Assembly (NCBI RefSeq): GCF_022179685.1
Contig: NZ_BPRB01000114.1
Span: 1 to 46,585, forward strand
Length of the DNA: 46,585 nt
DNA from: Methylobacterium trifolii
GTDB lineage: Bacteria; Pseudomonadota; Alphaproteobacteria; Rhizobiales; Beijerinckiaceae
Reading direction: 5' to 3'
Shown here one piece after another: positions 1 to 7,914 of the stretch (the first letter of the stretch is position 1; each line of letters starts with the position of its first letter). The notes beneath the pieces were generated by a model. The model was not told where the DNA came from. It ran no database searches and was given only the letters and a program-made list of their open reading frames with translations. The translations under genes and the position numbers were made by a program.

Positions 1-1906
1 TGGTGATCGTGCCGACCCCCTGATCGGCCGCGATCGTGGCGTTGGTGGGATCTGTTAGGTTGACGAAGAAGGTCTCCTCGGGCTCGAAGACGGTTTCGCC
101 GCTGACAATTACGGTTACGGTCTGAGAAGTCTGGTTGGGAAGAAATGTCAGCGTGCCGGAAGCGGCGTTGTAGTCTGACCCGGCAGTAGCAGTGTCATCG
201 TTTGTTTCGTAATTGACTGTAACCGTATCTGGACTGGCACTGGAGAGCTCGACTACGAAGTTGTAGCTAGTCGTGCCGGCGTTGCCTTCGTTCTTTGAGA
301 TGTCCCCGATCGAGATCCGAGGCAAGATGTCGGCATCTATGGTCACGCTGCTGCTGTTGTTCGCTGCGTTTGCATCGCCCTGATCAACTGCGATGATCGT
401 GGCCGTGTTTGTCAGAGGAGCGTCGGTGGTGACCGTCGTGGTGAGGGTAAGCCTGAGAGGATTGGCGGTCGTAACGGTGCCGACCGTCCACACGCCTGTC
501 ACCGGATCGTAGGTGCCTTGCGACGGCGCTGCGCTCACGAATGTCAGACCTGGCGGAAGGAGGTCCCGGACCACCACCCCCGTCCCCGTGCCCGGCCCGT
601 TGTTGGTGAGCAAGAGGGTGAAAATCACATCGTCACCAAGGGGCGGCGTCTGGTCTGAGACTGATGCGACGATGCTCAGGTCAGTTCCACCCACCGCGTA
701 GCCGAAGTTATTGACTTGGCTGAACCTCCCCTCGCCCAGCGTAACGCTCGCTTGGTTCGCGGTTCCCAAACCGTCGGCATCATAGGTCTGTGTTGTACCA
801 AACAGCGGTCCGCCGGCATCGAAATTTGAGGCGGCCAGGCGAACAGTATAAGTTCCGGCAGCGAGATCATTAAAAAGGTAGATACCGTTTGCGTCTGTGT
901 TGGTCGTTCCCACCACAGCACTATTTAGCACCGCTTCGACTCGGACGCCGGCGAGTCCAGTCTCGGAAGGATCCAGTACGCCATTTCTGTTCTGATCCAG
1001 CCAGATGGAGCCTCCAAGTCCTCCACGGCGGATGATGAAGTCGCTGGCCGTCAGAGTCGATGAGGTGACGCCGAACAGCGTGATCGTATCTCCATTGCCA
1101 AGGTTGACGACAGCATGTCCGTTCCCGTTGTTCGTGGTTGCGGCGAGCGCCTGTGCAGCCGTCAGTCCGTAGGCACTGGAGATCTGTATGTGGTCGAGCC
1201 CGTGCTGGAAAAAGTTCGGGAAGAAACTGCCTGATGAAGGGGCGGCGCCGATCGTATCCTGCCCACTGCCCGGCCCATCGAAGCGGAAGGTGTTGCGCCC
1301 ACGCGTGCCGGTGAAATCGGAACCAAACGTCTGGCCGTCCCCAAACAGGAGATCGTTGCCCGTTCCTCCGTCGATCGTATCATCACCCAGGACGACGGCT
1401 TTGCCGACGCTGCGCCCGTCACCGAAAATTGTATCGTTGCCGCCACCGCCATGAAGGTTGTCGGCGCCGCCTTGTCCTGCGGTAAAAACGTTGTATTCGC
1501 CGACGATGATCTCGCCAGAACTACCGCCCCAAATCGTATCGTTGCCGAGGCCGCCCTGTAAATTCGTGGCGCCACTATAGCTCGTGCTACCATTGGGGCC
1601 GGAAGTCAGGTTCAGAACATCGTTCCCCCCGCCCATGAAGAATTGCTCCATGGACATAAAATTCTGGGCATTGATATCATTGACCGAACCGTAGACGACT
1701 CCGTCTCCTGTTCCGGTCCCTCCAAACGTGTCGGTGCCACCCAGGCCGTTGTAGTTGTCGAAGGACCGGTTTCTTCCGGACAGCGAGACCAACTCGCCGG
1801 TATACGCGTTAACTGTGACGGCGCCGGCCCACGTTGAATCAGTCTCCATGATATAGTTGTTGTTGCTGGCCGTCCCCGTAAAAAAATCCTTGGTCCCGAT
1901 GGTCAT
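1..1906 (-). CDS. Partial secreted RTX-like / Calx-beta / DUF11 repeat surface protein (N-terminal 635 codons)
   Basis: Reading minus-strand from ATG 1906-1904, the frame stays open to the window edge, so the C-terminus is missing. The N-terminal third has glycine/aspartate-rich hemolysin-type motifs (GGGNDVL, GGLGNDTI, GGGGNDTIFGD, GGTGNDLLFGD), which in the RTX family bind calcium in a beta-roll. Next is an SdrD-B/Cna-B-like module (begins around SIWLDQNRNGVLDP), then a DUF11-type conserved-repeat domain (TNNGPGTGTGV region), then a Calx-beta domain (NEGNAGTT to FFVNLTDPTNA). There is no N-terminal signal peptide, as is usual for type I secretion substrates whose signal is C-terminal. The likely role is a large secreted or surface adhesin; that role is inference. 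The start is supported by the immediate MTIGTKDFF opening and absence of coding signal upstream. Confidence 0.85.
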   Translation of the reverse strand, partial: MTIGTKDFFTGTASNNNYIMETDSTWAGAVTVNAYTGELVSLSGRNRSFDNYNGLGGTDTFGGTGTGDGVVYGSVNDINAQNFMSMEQFFMGGGNDVLNLTSGPNGSTSYSGATNLQGGLGNDTIWGGSSGEIIVGEYNVFTAGQGGADNLHGGGGNDTIFGDGRSVGKAVVLGDDTIDGGTGNDLLFGDGQTFGSDFTGTRGRNTFRFDGPGSGQDTIGAAPSSGSFFPNFFQHGLDHIQISSAYGLTAAQALAATTNNGNGHAVVNLGNGDTITLFGVTSSTLTASDFIIRRGGLGGSIWLDQNRNGVLDPSETGLAGVRVEAVLNSAVVGTTNTDANGIYLFNDLAAGTYTVRLAASNFDAGGPLFGTTQTYDADGLGTANQASVTLGEGRFSQVNNFGYAVGGTDLSIVASVSDQTPPLGDDVIFTLLLTNNGPGTGTGVVVRDLLPPGLTFVSAAPSQGTYDPVTGVWTVGTVTTANPLRLTLTTTVTTDAPLTNTATIIAVDQGDANAANNSSSVTIDADILPRISIGDISKNEGNAGTTSYNFVVELSSASPDTVTVNYETNDDTATAGSDYNAASGTLTFLPNQTSQTVTVIVSGETVFEPEETFFVNLTDPTNATIAADQGVGTIT

Positions 1907-2643
1907 TGAAACGGCCTCCCAACGTCAGTGTTCGTGCGCTCCGACCACGGGATCGGGGACTTCAGATCCTGGTTGCGAGCTATCTGCCTCATCAGTCACG
2001 ATAGCCGCCGAACAGGATTGGTCGTTAGGACCATGTTGGCGTCCCTCGGGTCAAGCCAGTGCTGGTTTTACATTTTACGTTATTAGATAACGTTCAGATG
2101 GTCTGCCCCTTGGTCGACGCCCCGCCACTATGTCGAAGACCGCGACACCGGCCGCCGAGATGACGCTGCCCCGCCAGGAACAGAGTAACGGCCAAGGGGG
2201 CGGCATCGGGGGCCGTCGTCTCGGGCGCATCGGCATCGCGGTACTGATTGTTCCTAAGCAGCTACCACCCAAAAGAGACAGCCGTCCCATTGACATACGT
2301 GTCGGCAATCCGATCGATTTTCCGACGTCGCTGCGACACCGTTTGCGCGCCGACACCGGATGGTTCGCTTTTGTCAAGAAAGCGTGTCGATTTTTGAAGT
2401 GTCGACAAAACAGTCGTAAGCCGATATCAGCAGCGCTTATCTCGCATCTTCTGCTTCGGTTGGTGCGAGACTGAGAAGAGAACCGGCTGCTTCGGTCAGA
2501 CACGGTCGCTCGGGGCCAACTAGACTGCCATGACGATGATCTTCCCAATGCCCCAGAGCGGTCGTCAAGCAGTCCTCGGTGTTGGACCGGCCGGACCGGC
2601 TGCTTGTCAGATCGCGGCTGGTTGAAGCCCGCTAGATGTTCTC
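1907..2643. other. Intergenic stretch without a convincing gene
   Basis: About 740 bp between the RTX-like gene and the resolvase. Open frames exist on both strands (for example 2130-2474 plus and 2075-2548 minus), but their translations are arginine/serine rich without recognisable domains and they overlap each other. The GTGTCGA motif occurs twice close together (2384-2390 and 2399-2405) in an AT-richer patch. It presumably holds the promoter of the minus-strand RTX-like gene. Confidence 0.5.
2077..2093. promoter_or_regulatory. Perfect 7-bp inverted repeat upstream of the RTX-like gene
   Basis: ACGTTAT and ATAACGT are separated by TAG, in a local AT-rich patch about 170 bp upstream of the RTX-like start. 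This looks like an operator for a dimeric regulator or part of a promoter. No family assignment is possible from the sequence. Confidence 0.35.
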
Positions 2644-3180
2644 CTACAAGATTCGGTAGACGTGCATCCGCGAACAGCCGAGGGTGGCGGCGATGACGGA
2701 AGGCCCATGACCGGCGGCATGTAGGGCCCGGAGCCGTTCACGATCGAGCCGACGCTGCCCGCCGGTGTAGACGCCGACGCCTTTGGCCCGCGCGATGCCC
2801 TCACGCTGCCGCTCCTTGATGAAGCGCCGCTCCATCTGCGCCACCATGCCGAGCACGGTGAGTACCACGTGGCCCATCTCACCACGCGTCGAGACATGCG
2901 GGTCGAGCACGGTAACCGAGGCTCCCAACTGTTCAGCCTCGTGCACGACGTTGAGGACGTCGCGGGTTTCGCGACCAAGGCGGTCGAGACGGGTGACGAC
3001 TAGTTCGTCGCCGGGCCGCAGGAACGGGAGGACGGTCGCCAACTCGGCTCGGCCATCCCGGCTGGCGCCGGAGATCTTCTCCGATCGAACGATGGCGCAA
3101 CCCTCGGCCTTTAGCCGGACAAGCTGGACGTCTAGGTCTTGGTCGATGGTACTGACGCGGGCGTAACCGATGCGTGGCAT
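2644..3180 (-). CDS. Serine recombinase, Tn3-type resolvase/invertase
   Basis: A 178-residue protein, the usual length for TnpR-type resolvases. Such enzymes cut and rejoin DNA at a res site through a phosphoserine intermediate. The N-terminal catalytic domain carries the nucleophile Ser10 in YARVSTIDQ and the RLDRLGRETRDV arginine motif. A long linking helix follows (VLGMVAQMERRFIKERQREG), then a C-terminal helix-turn-helix (residues about 140-178, ending CSRMHVYRIL). No transposase gene or recognisable terminal repeats flank it, so it is either an orphan or what remains of a Tn3-family element. The upstream region contains a res-like dyad, supporting a Tn3-type resolvase over an invertase. 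Confidence 0.93.
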   Translation of the reverse strand: MPRIGYARVSTIDQDLDVQLVRLKAEGCAIVRSEKISGASRDGRAELATVLPFLRPGDELVVTRLDRLGRETRDVLNVVHEAEQLGASVTVLDPHVSTRGEMGHVVLTVLGMVAQMERRFIKERQREGIARAKGVGVYTGGQRRLDRERLRALHAAGHGPSVIAATLGCSRMHVYRIL

Positions 3181-3270
3181 GTGTCACCTCAGGCTTTACG
3201 CCCGAGGCTACCGTGTCACAAATAGTCGATGTCAACCTCGATGTTACGGTTCTGAGTCCGCTTTAAGTTA

Positions 3271-3300
3271 CGTCACGTCAAGGTATACCCTACTGTGACG
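3271..3300. promoter_or_regulatory. Putative res crossover site (site I) upstream of the resolvase
   Basis: A 30-bp dyad has outer arms CGTCAC (3271-3276) and GTGACG (3295-3300), with the palindrome GTATAC (3283-3288) exactly at its centre. Resolvase site I in Tn21/Tn501-type transposons has the same size and a similar AGG.ATACCCTA core. The stretch 3181-3240, just upstream of the resolvase start, contains further TGTCA-type motifs that could be accessory sites II and III. The site function is inference from resemblance and position. Confidence 0.5.
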
Positions 3301-3303
3301 ACA

Positions 3304-3633
3304 TGCTTGTCTCGAGTGTGCGCCCAAAGAGCTTGGCCGTACACCCGGAGGCGGACATTCGTCTTTCGACCCGGCCCGGTCGCTCCTGTGCAACGTCGCA
3401 GCTTCTGTAAGCTGACATAGGCATGGCCAAGCAGGCGGCAGGTCGTACCAAATAGACACCACACCACCGCAGCCTGAGCGCGCGATGTGGCATCGGCGGG
3501 CGCGGATCGCGTTATTCTCGGGGCTTTAAACGGTCGCATGCACGGAGCAATGTCACTCGCGGGCGACAGTATACACCTACCCGCTCAACCGTACGATCGT
3601 CTCAATACCCCTCATGATCATGCCTACTCCGCA
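3304..3633. other. Intergenic stretch between res-like site and TPR gene
   Basis: About 330 bp. Short frames on both strands have no recognisable domain. I see no transposon end, terminator or RNA gene. Confidence 0.4.
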
Positions 3634-4335
3634 TCAGAGCGGGACCGCCTTGTTGCCGCGCTCACCCGTGCGCAGCAGCAGCACGTTGTTGCGGATGACC
3701 GGATTGGTCGGGTCCAGGGCCAGGGCCCGATCGAACTGGACCAGGGCCCGCCGCTTGTCTCCTCGTAACAGCAGAGAATAGCCGCGGTTGTTCAGGATCG
3801 ACAACGTCTCGCCCTGGATGCGAATGGCCTGACCGTAGGCCCTGTCGGCGAGTTCGAAGCGGCCGAGATTGTCGTAGGCCGCAGCAAGACCGATCCACGA
3901 GGGACCATCGTCCTGGTTGTGTTCCACCGCATCGCGAAAATGTCGCTCGGCCATGCCGTAGTTCCCGGCCGCGAGTTGTTGCCGGCCGAGCCTGTTGGCC
4001 TCGTTCGAGGTGAGGATGCCGGTCTCAAAGGCCGGCGGATCGGCGACCTGCACAGGGTCAGTGTTGCCGCCCGTCTGGCAGCCGGACATCATCAGGGCCG
4101 CGAGCCCTGCTGAGACGAGGCCGAGCCAGGAGCGACGGATCGTGTGTTTGGCGTGCAGCGCCGTGACTGCGATTTCGTCCCGGGTCCAACCCGCCCGCGG
4201 CTTCCGCGCTGCGCCGGAGCACGGATGGGCATCATGCCTCCCCTCGCTGATCGTCGGCGGCGTTCCGTCTGACACGACTTTACCCTTGCCGCGCCCTGAG
4301 CCGGCACGTCTCTTCGTCCGGCCGTCGATTCGCAA
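3634..4335 (-). CDS. TPR-repeat lipoprotein, TadD-like
   Basis: As drawn it is 233 residues. A lipobox (LAALMMSGC, Cys86) follows a hydrophobic stretch, so the mature protein is a lipid-anchored periplasmic TPR protein of about 148 residues. Two or three TPR units are visible (ANRLGRQQLAAGNYGMAERHF; PSWIGLAAAYDNLGRFELADRAY; RGYSLLLRGDKRRALVQFDRAL). TadD, the TPR lipoprotein needed for Flp pilus assembly, has this layout, and the tad cluster some 4 kb away lacks a tadD, so this is a good candidate. The start is uncertain: a signal peptide beginning near residue 58-60 would be normal, but only weak codons are available there (CTG near 4158); GTG at 4275 is another option. A generic TPR lipoprotein remains possible. 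Confidence 0.75.
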   Translation of the reverse strand: MRIDGRTKRRAGSGRGKGKVVSDGTPPTISEGRHDAHPCSGAARKPRAGWTRDEIAVTALHAKHTIRRSWLGLVSAGLAALMMSGCQTGGNTDPVQVADPPAFETGILTSNEANRLGRQQLAAGNYGMAERHFRDAVEHNQDDGPSWIGLAAAYDNLGRFELADRAYGQAIRIQGETLSILNNRGYSLLLRGDKRRALVQFDRALALDPTNPVIRNNVLLLRTGERGNKAVPL

Positions 4336-4350
4336 AATCCCGCCGTTTCA

Positions 4351-4995
4351 TCATTGTCGAAGCGAAGCGCGCGTGCAGGCAGCCAAGAATGCCTGAAACG
4401 CAAGCGTGTCGCGCGGCGTCCAGGATAGGGACACCTGAAGCGGCGTCAATGATCCGAAGGCCACAGGCCGGGGGACATCGCGCGACAGGAGGTCGAGGCG
4501 CTGCGGACGGTCGAGCAGGAGGCGCGCGAAGGCCAGCACCGGCTCTTCGCCCTGTCCCACCTCGTTGGCCGCGGAGAAGGTGCCAGCCTGACTCGGCTGG
4601 ACGTGCGCGATTACAAACGGGTCAGCAGGACTGCGCGGAAAAGCACGGATCAGAAGCGACCCGGATGCGGTACCCGCGGCTTGTGGTCGGGCGAAACGGG
4701 GCAACCCGATCGTCAGCCGTCGCCGGCGTCCTGCACAGGACAGCACCACGTTTCCGGCCTCACCGCTCGTCTCGCGCGAGAGGGTAGCGCGCAGGATCGT
4801 TACGTCGGGCCCGAAATACTCGAGTGTCCAGCCGGTGGAACCGAGGACGAGCGTCGGGTCCGCCGCAGGCTTGGGTGCGGCGCCGATGGCAATGACGGCA
4901 GCCAACGTTGCCGCGGCCAGGGGTCTTGCACGCCCACGGTTGACTTCTGTGCGGCGTCCAAGGCCGCCTCCGTGCTGGTGGTCAGGTCCCGCCAT
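4351..4995 (-). CDS. Hypothetical exported protein
   Basis: I do not recognise this family. From ATG 4995 it gives 214 residues: a basic N-terminus, a hydrophobic segment (residues about 30-45, PLAAATLAAVIAIGAAP) resembling a signal peptide or anchor, then a beta-rich domain with GSTGWTLEYFGPDVTILRATL and a single internal SCAGRRRRLTIGLPRF segment. The frame is open further upstream to 5136, but that extension is arginine/serine rich and unlike a real N-terminus. It lies just upstream of the TadD-like gene on the same strand, with a 15-bp gap to that gene's longest possible start, so the two may be co-transcribed. Confidence 0.55.
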   Translation of the reverse strand: MAGPDHQHGGGLGRRTEVNRGRARPLAAATLAAVIAIGAAPKPAADPTLVLGSTGWTLEYFGPDVTILRATLSRETSGEAGNVVLSCAGRRRRLTIGLPRFARPQAAGTASGSLLIRAFPRSPADPFVIAHVQPSQAGTFSAANEVGQGEEPVLAFARLLLDRPQRLDLLSRDVPRPVAFGSLTPLQVSLSWTPRDTLAFQAFLAACTRASLRQ

Positions 4996-5343
4996 CCCCG
5001 TCCCGGCCCGGACGTCGCCAGACGCGCCTCTGATACCGTATCTCATAGGCGAAGACCCATGAGATTCGGCGGACGAACGCCGCTCGCGCTCGCTGGCCGA
5101 CGCGCGGATCACTTGCTTCGGCGACATCGAGGGCATCCATAACCCACAGCGCCTGCATCCGGCGCTCGCCTACCGTCTACGAGCAGGAGACCCGGTCCGG
5201 TCCGTTACCCGCCCCCATAATCACCCAGGTCCTCTGACCGTCCACACAACGGGGCAATCCCACGATCTAGCGCCTGTGCAAGCGGATCACCGTTGGCGGA
5301 TCTATCATCCCCAAATGCCGGCCCCGAACAGCCCCTCGGTTGA

Positions 5344-5460
5344 CTGCCTCGATCCCTCATCGTCGATCGCATCGCGGCCGGCGAAGCGGTGGAGCGCCCG
5401 GCCTCGGCCTTCAAGGACATGGTCGCGTCTGCGCTCGATGCCGGCCTCCGCGCAAATACG
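5344..5460 (+). pseudogene. mutL: Relic of the 5' end of mutL
   Basis: The frame starting CTG 5344 reads LPRSLIVDRIAAGEAVERPA followed by SAFKDMVASALDAGLRANT. This is the MutL N-terminal ATPase signature (family pattern LP..V...[27 protein letters not shown]). A stop codon (TGA 5341-5343) sits directly before it, and after about residue 39 the reading frame bears no resemblance to MutL, so only about 117 bp of the gene survive. Substitutions at normally invariant places (KEL to KDM, EN to AS) fit a decaying copy. The functional mutL must be elsewhere in the genome. Confidence 0.8.
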
Positions 5461-5663
5461 TGTCACGGAAAGTCCAATCCAATCAACGCCCGACCACCAT
5501 GTCGAGCAGCATCGCGCTCGTCGCCGATGTCGCCCGAAACCAGACCAACACTGCGCGGCACAGGCGTGGGCCAACATGCCGGACGGCGCCCGCCTCCAGC
5601 CCATTGTCATCGGCGCTTCGCGCGTCACCTCACCACGCAACACACGCATCGGGATCAGGACGC

Positions 5664-6341
5664 ATGCTCAGGTCGGACGTGATCAACCAGTTTCTCAAGC
5701 TCTACGACGATCCCGATTATCTGGAAGTCGGCGTGGACGAGGGCACCACCTTCTTCGCCGTCGACGCGCCGCGGAAGGTGGCGGTCGATCCGGAGTTCAA
5801 GTTCGCCCTGCCGCCCGATCCGGAACGCGCGAAGGGCTGCACGTTCCATCCCGTGCCCAGCGACAGCTACTTCGCCCAGGACCCGGGTCGCCGCTACGAT
5901 CTGATCTTTCTGGACGGCCTGCACACCTTCGAGCAGATCCTGAAGGATTTCACCAACGCGCTGGCCTGCATCAAGGACGACGGCATCATCATCGTCGACG
6001 ACGTCATCCCGTCGAGCTATCACGCCTCCTTGCCCGATCTGGCCTTGAGCTTCGAACTGCGCCGCCGCATCGGCCAGCAGGACGGCGACTGGATGGGGGA
6101 CGTCTACAAGATCGTCTTCCTCATCGAGTCGTACTTCCAGAGCCACTCGTTCGCGACGGTGGCCGAGAACCACGGACAGCTCATCGTGTGGAAGGAACGG
6201 CGTCCGGCCGAGAGCCTGCCCGCACGATCGGTCGAGCAGATCGGCCGGCTCGGCTTCTGCGATGCACGGCTCTCGGATGCGTTCAACCTGATGCCGTGCA
6301 GCGACATCCTCGCGCGCTGCCGCCGCGCGTACGGGCTGTAG
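5664..6341 (+). CDS. Class I SAM-dependent methyltransferase-like protein (Methyltransf_24 type)
   Basis: A 225-residue protein. It shows a degenerate glycine motif (YLEVGVDEGTTFFAVDA, about residues 18-34), an acidic end of strand 2 (KVAVDPEF), the motif DLIFLDGLHTFEQILKD at about 77-93 and IKDDGIIIVDDVIP at about 102-115. These match the class-I methyltransferase fold found near glycan biosynthesis genes. The substrate is unknown. ATG 5664 is preferred because the longer frame from 5340 runs through the mutL relic and has no methyltransferase-like content. It stands alone between relic DNA and a 500-bp spacer. Confidence 0.75.
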   Translation: MLRSDVINQFLKLYDDPDYLEVGVDEGTTFFAVDAPRKVAVDPEFKFALPPDPERAKGCTFHPVPSDSYFAQDPGRRYDLIFLDGLHTFEQILKDFTNALACIKDDGIIIVDDVIPSSYHASLPDLALSFELRRRIGQQDGDWMGDVYKIVFLIESYFQSHSFATVAENHGQLIVWKERRPAESLPARSVEQIGRLGFCDARLSDAFNLMPCSDILARCRRAYGL

Positions 6342-6877
6342 GGCGTCCCCGATACCGTGTCCGCTCGATCGAGGCCGAAATCCGCATCGCGAAACAATCG
6401 ACCGGATGTCCCATGCGACGCCCTCGCTCCGCCTCGGGACGTCGCGTCTCGCGCGGGCGGACGGGTCCGAGGGCCGTTGCGGGACAAACGTCCTTGCCGA
6501 TCAAGGGCTTGTTGCGGGTTCGGGACGACACGCGGGATCGTCCGGCATGCCCATGGCAGCCGGACGATCCGCCGCGAATCGGTTCGTCCCCTGGAGAACG
6601 TTGGATCGCAGCCCCGATCACAAATATGTGATCGGGGCTGCCGAAACTTTATGCTTGGCCGCAGCGTAGACGTTTTGCAACAGTGTTTCCAAAGCACAGC
6701 CGTCAGTTTTACGAATATATTTTCCTATTTAATGGCCTTAGATCAAGGACTCTATCCCTTTTTATCAAGTCGGGACAGTAGACTCTGCCGATAAAGTTAA
6801 AATCACTTGTCAGTATGCTGAAAGGCTGTACGGTGCCGCTCGTATGATCGAGTAAGAAGATCACAGAGAGGAACGCT
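6342..6877. other. Intergenic region upstream of ferritin-like gene
   Basis: 536 bp. The first half is GC-rich without domains in any frame. The second half (about 6690-6870) is clearly AT-richer and is the probable promoter and 5' leader of the ferritin-like gene. I could not assign a specific sigma-factor motif. Confidence 0.5.
6608..6641. repeat. Perfect 15-bp hairpin with 4-nt loop
   Basis: Arms 6608-6622 and 6627-6641 are exact reverse complements around AATA. It lies 267 bp after the methyltransferase stop. No T-run follows on either strand, so it is not a standard intrinsic terminator. It may be an RNA processing or protein-binding site, or a REP-type unit. Confidence 0.6.
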
Positions 6878-7789
6878 ATGACCATCGATCTCGTGCATTT
6901 GCCCGATCCGGAGACCGGTAAGACCGTTACGCGCAAGCTCAATCTCGAAGCCGGGCGTCGCGCCTTCCTGCGCAACGTGGGCCTGGGCGTCGCAGGCGCG
7001 GCCATCTTCGGGACGGGCGCGGTCCAGGAGGCCGCTGCACAGACCGTGACCGACACCGACATCCTGAACTTCGCCCTCAACCTCGAATATCTCGAAGCCG
7101 AGTTCTACCTGCGCGCTGCCACAGGCGCGGGCCTCTCCAATTCCGAGATCGGTGGCGGAACCGGCACACTGGGTCCGGTCGCGGGCGGCCGCCAGGTGAC
7201 CTTCGCCACCGACGCGATCCGCAACTACGCCTTCGAGATCGCGGCGGAAGAGCGTGCGCACGTGCAGCTCCTGCGCAGCGCCCTCGGCAGCGCCCGCGTC
7301 AACCGCCCGGCGATCGACATCAGCAACGCCTTCAACATCGCCGCCTCCTTCGCCGGTCTCGGCAGCACCTTCGACGCCTACGCGAACGAGACCAACTTCC
7401 TGCTCGCGGCCTTCATCTTCGAGGACGTCGGCGTCTCGGCCTATCTCGGCGCCGCACCGCTGATCAGCAGCAAGCAGATCCTGGCCGCCGCCGGCGGCCT
7501 GCTCGCGGCCGAGGCCTATCACGCCGGCACGATTCGCACGGTGCTCTACAGCCGCGGTCTCTACTCGCAGGCCCAGGCGATCTCCGACGCCCGCGACCGT
7601 CTGGACAACTCGAACGACGACGACCAGGGCATCGGCACCGTGACGACCGCCAACACCTCCCTGACCGACCCGGCGACCGGCCTGCCCTACGCCCGCACCA
7701 CCACCGAGGTTCTGCGGATCGTCTACCTGAACGGCAACGCCCAGCCGACCGGCTTCTTCCCGAACGGCCTGAACGGCACCATCCGCTAG
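6878..7789 (+). CDS. Tat-exported ferritin-like domain protein (desiccation-associated type)
   Basis: A 303-residue protein with a twin-arginine-like leader (RRAFLRNVGLGVAGAAIFG, residues about 28-46) ending near AAAQ. The mature part is a ferritin-like four-helix bundle (Ferritin_2 family) with carboxylate/histidine signatures NLEYLEAEFYL (about 68-78), EERAHVQLL (about 127-135) and EAYHAGTIR (about 226-234), which would make a di-metal site. Relatives include plant and bacterial desiccation-related proteins, often under general stress control. AGAGAGGAACGCT precedes ATG as a ribosome binding site. The gene converges on tadG across a shared terminator. The exact role of this family (metal/oxidative stress) is not established. 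Confidence 0.9.
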   Translation: MTIDLVHLPDPETGKTVTRKLNLEAGRRAFLRNVGLGVAGAAIFGTGAVQEAAAQTVTDTDILNFALNLEYLEAEFYLRAATGAGLSNSEIGGGTGTLGPVAGGRQVTFATDAIRNYAFEIAAEERAHVQLLRSALGSARVNRPAIDISNAFNIAASFAGLGSTFDAYANETNFLLAAFIFEDVGVSAYLGAAPLISSKQILAAAGGLLAAEAYHAGTIRTVLYSRGLYSQAQAISDARDRLDNSNDDDQGIGTVTTANTSLTDPATGLPYARTTTEVLRIVYLNGNAQPTGFFPNGLNGTIR

Positions 7790-7797
7790 TCGCGCTG

Positions 7798-7826
7798 GCG
7801 GGGCACCCGGAGACCGGGTGCCCCGC
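7798..7826. terminator. GC-rich hairpin just after the ferritin-like stop codon
   Basis: Arms 7798-7810 and 7814-7826 pair perfectly (13 bp) around AGA. No T-tract follows, so it is more likely an mRNA 3' stabilising structure or part of a two-hairpin terminator with the next one. Confidence 0.55.
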
Positions 7827-7846
7827 ATCAACGCGCGATGCACGAG

Positions 7847-7884
7847 AAAGCCTCCCTGCGATGACCGTCGCAGGGAGGCTTTTT
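7847..7884. terminator. Bidirectional intrinsic terminator between ferritin-like gene and tadG
   Basis: A stem of about 14 bp (7848-7861 with 7868-7882) is followed by TTTTT on the plus strand and flanked by AAA on the other side, so it can end both the ferritin-like transcript and the minus-strand tad operon, whose last gene stops at 7915. Confidence 0.85.
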
Positions 7885-7914
7885 CGTTGCCGGTTCCGTG
7901 GAGGGCCGCCGCCC

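Noticed and set aside
2130-2474. Possible 114-residue gene upstream of the resolvase
   Set aside because: No domain, no clear ribosome binding site, and an equally long frame overlaps on the other strand.
5340-6341. Longer start for the methyltransferase gene at 5340
   Set aside because: The extension runs out of frame through the mutL relic and is not protein-like.
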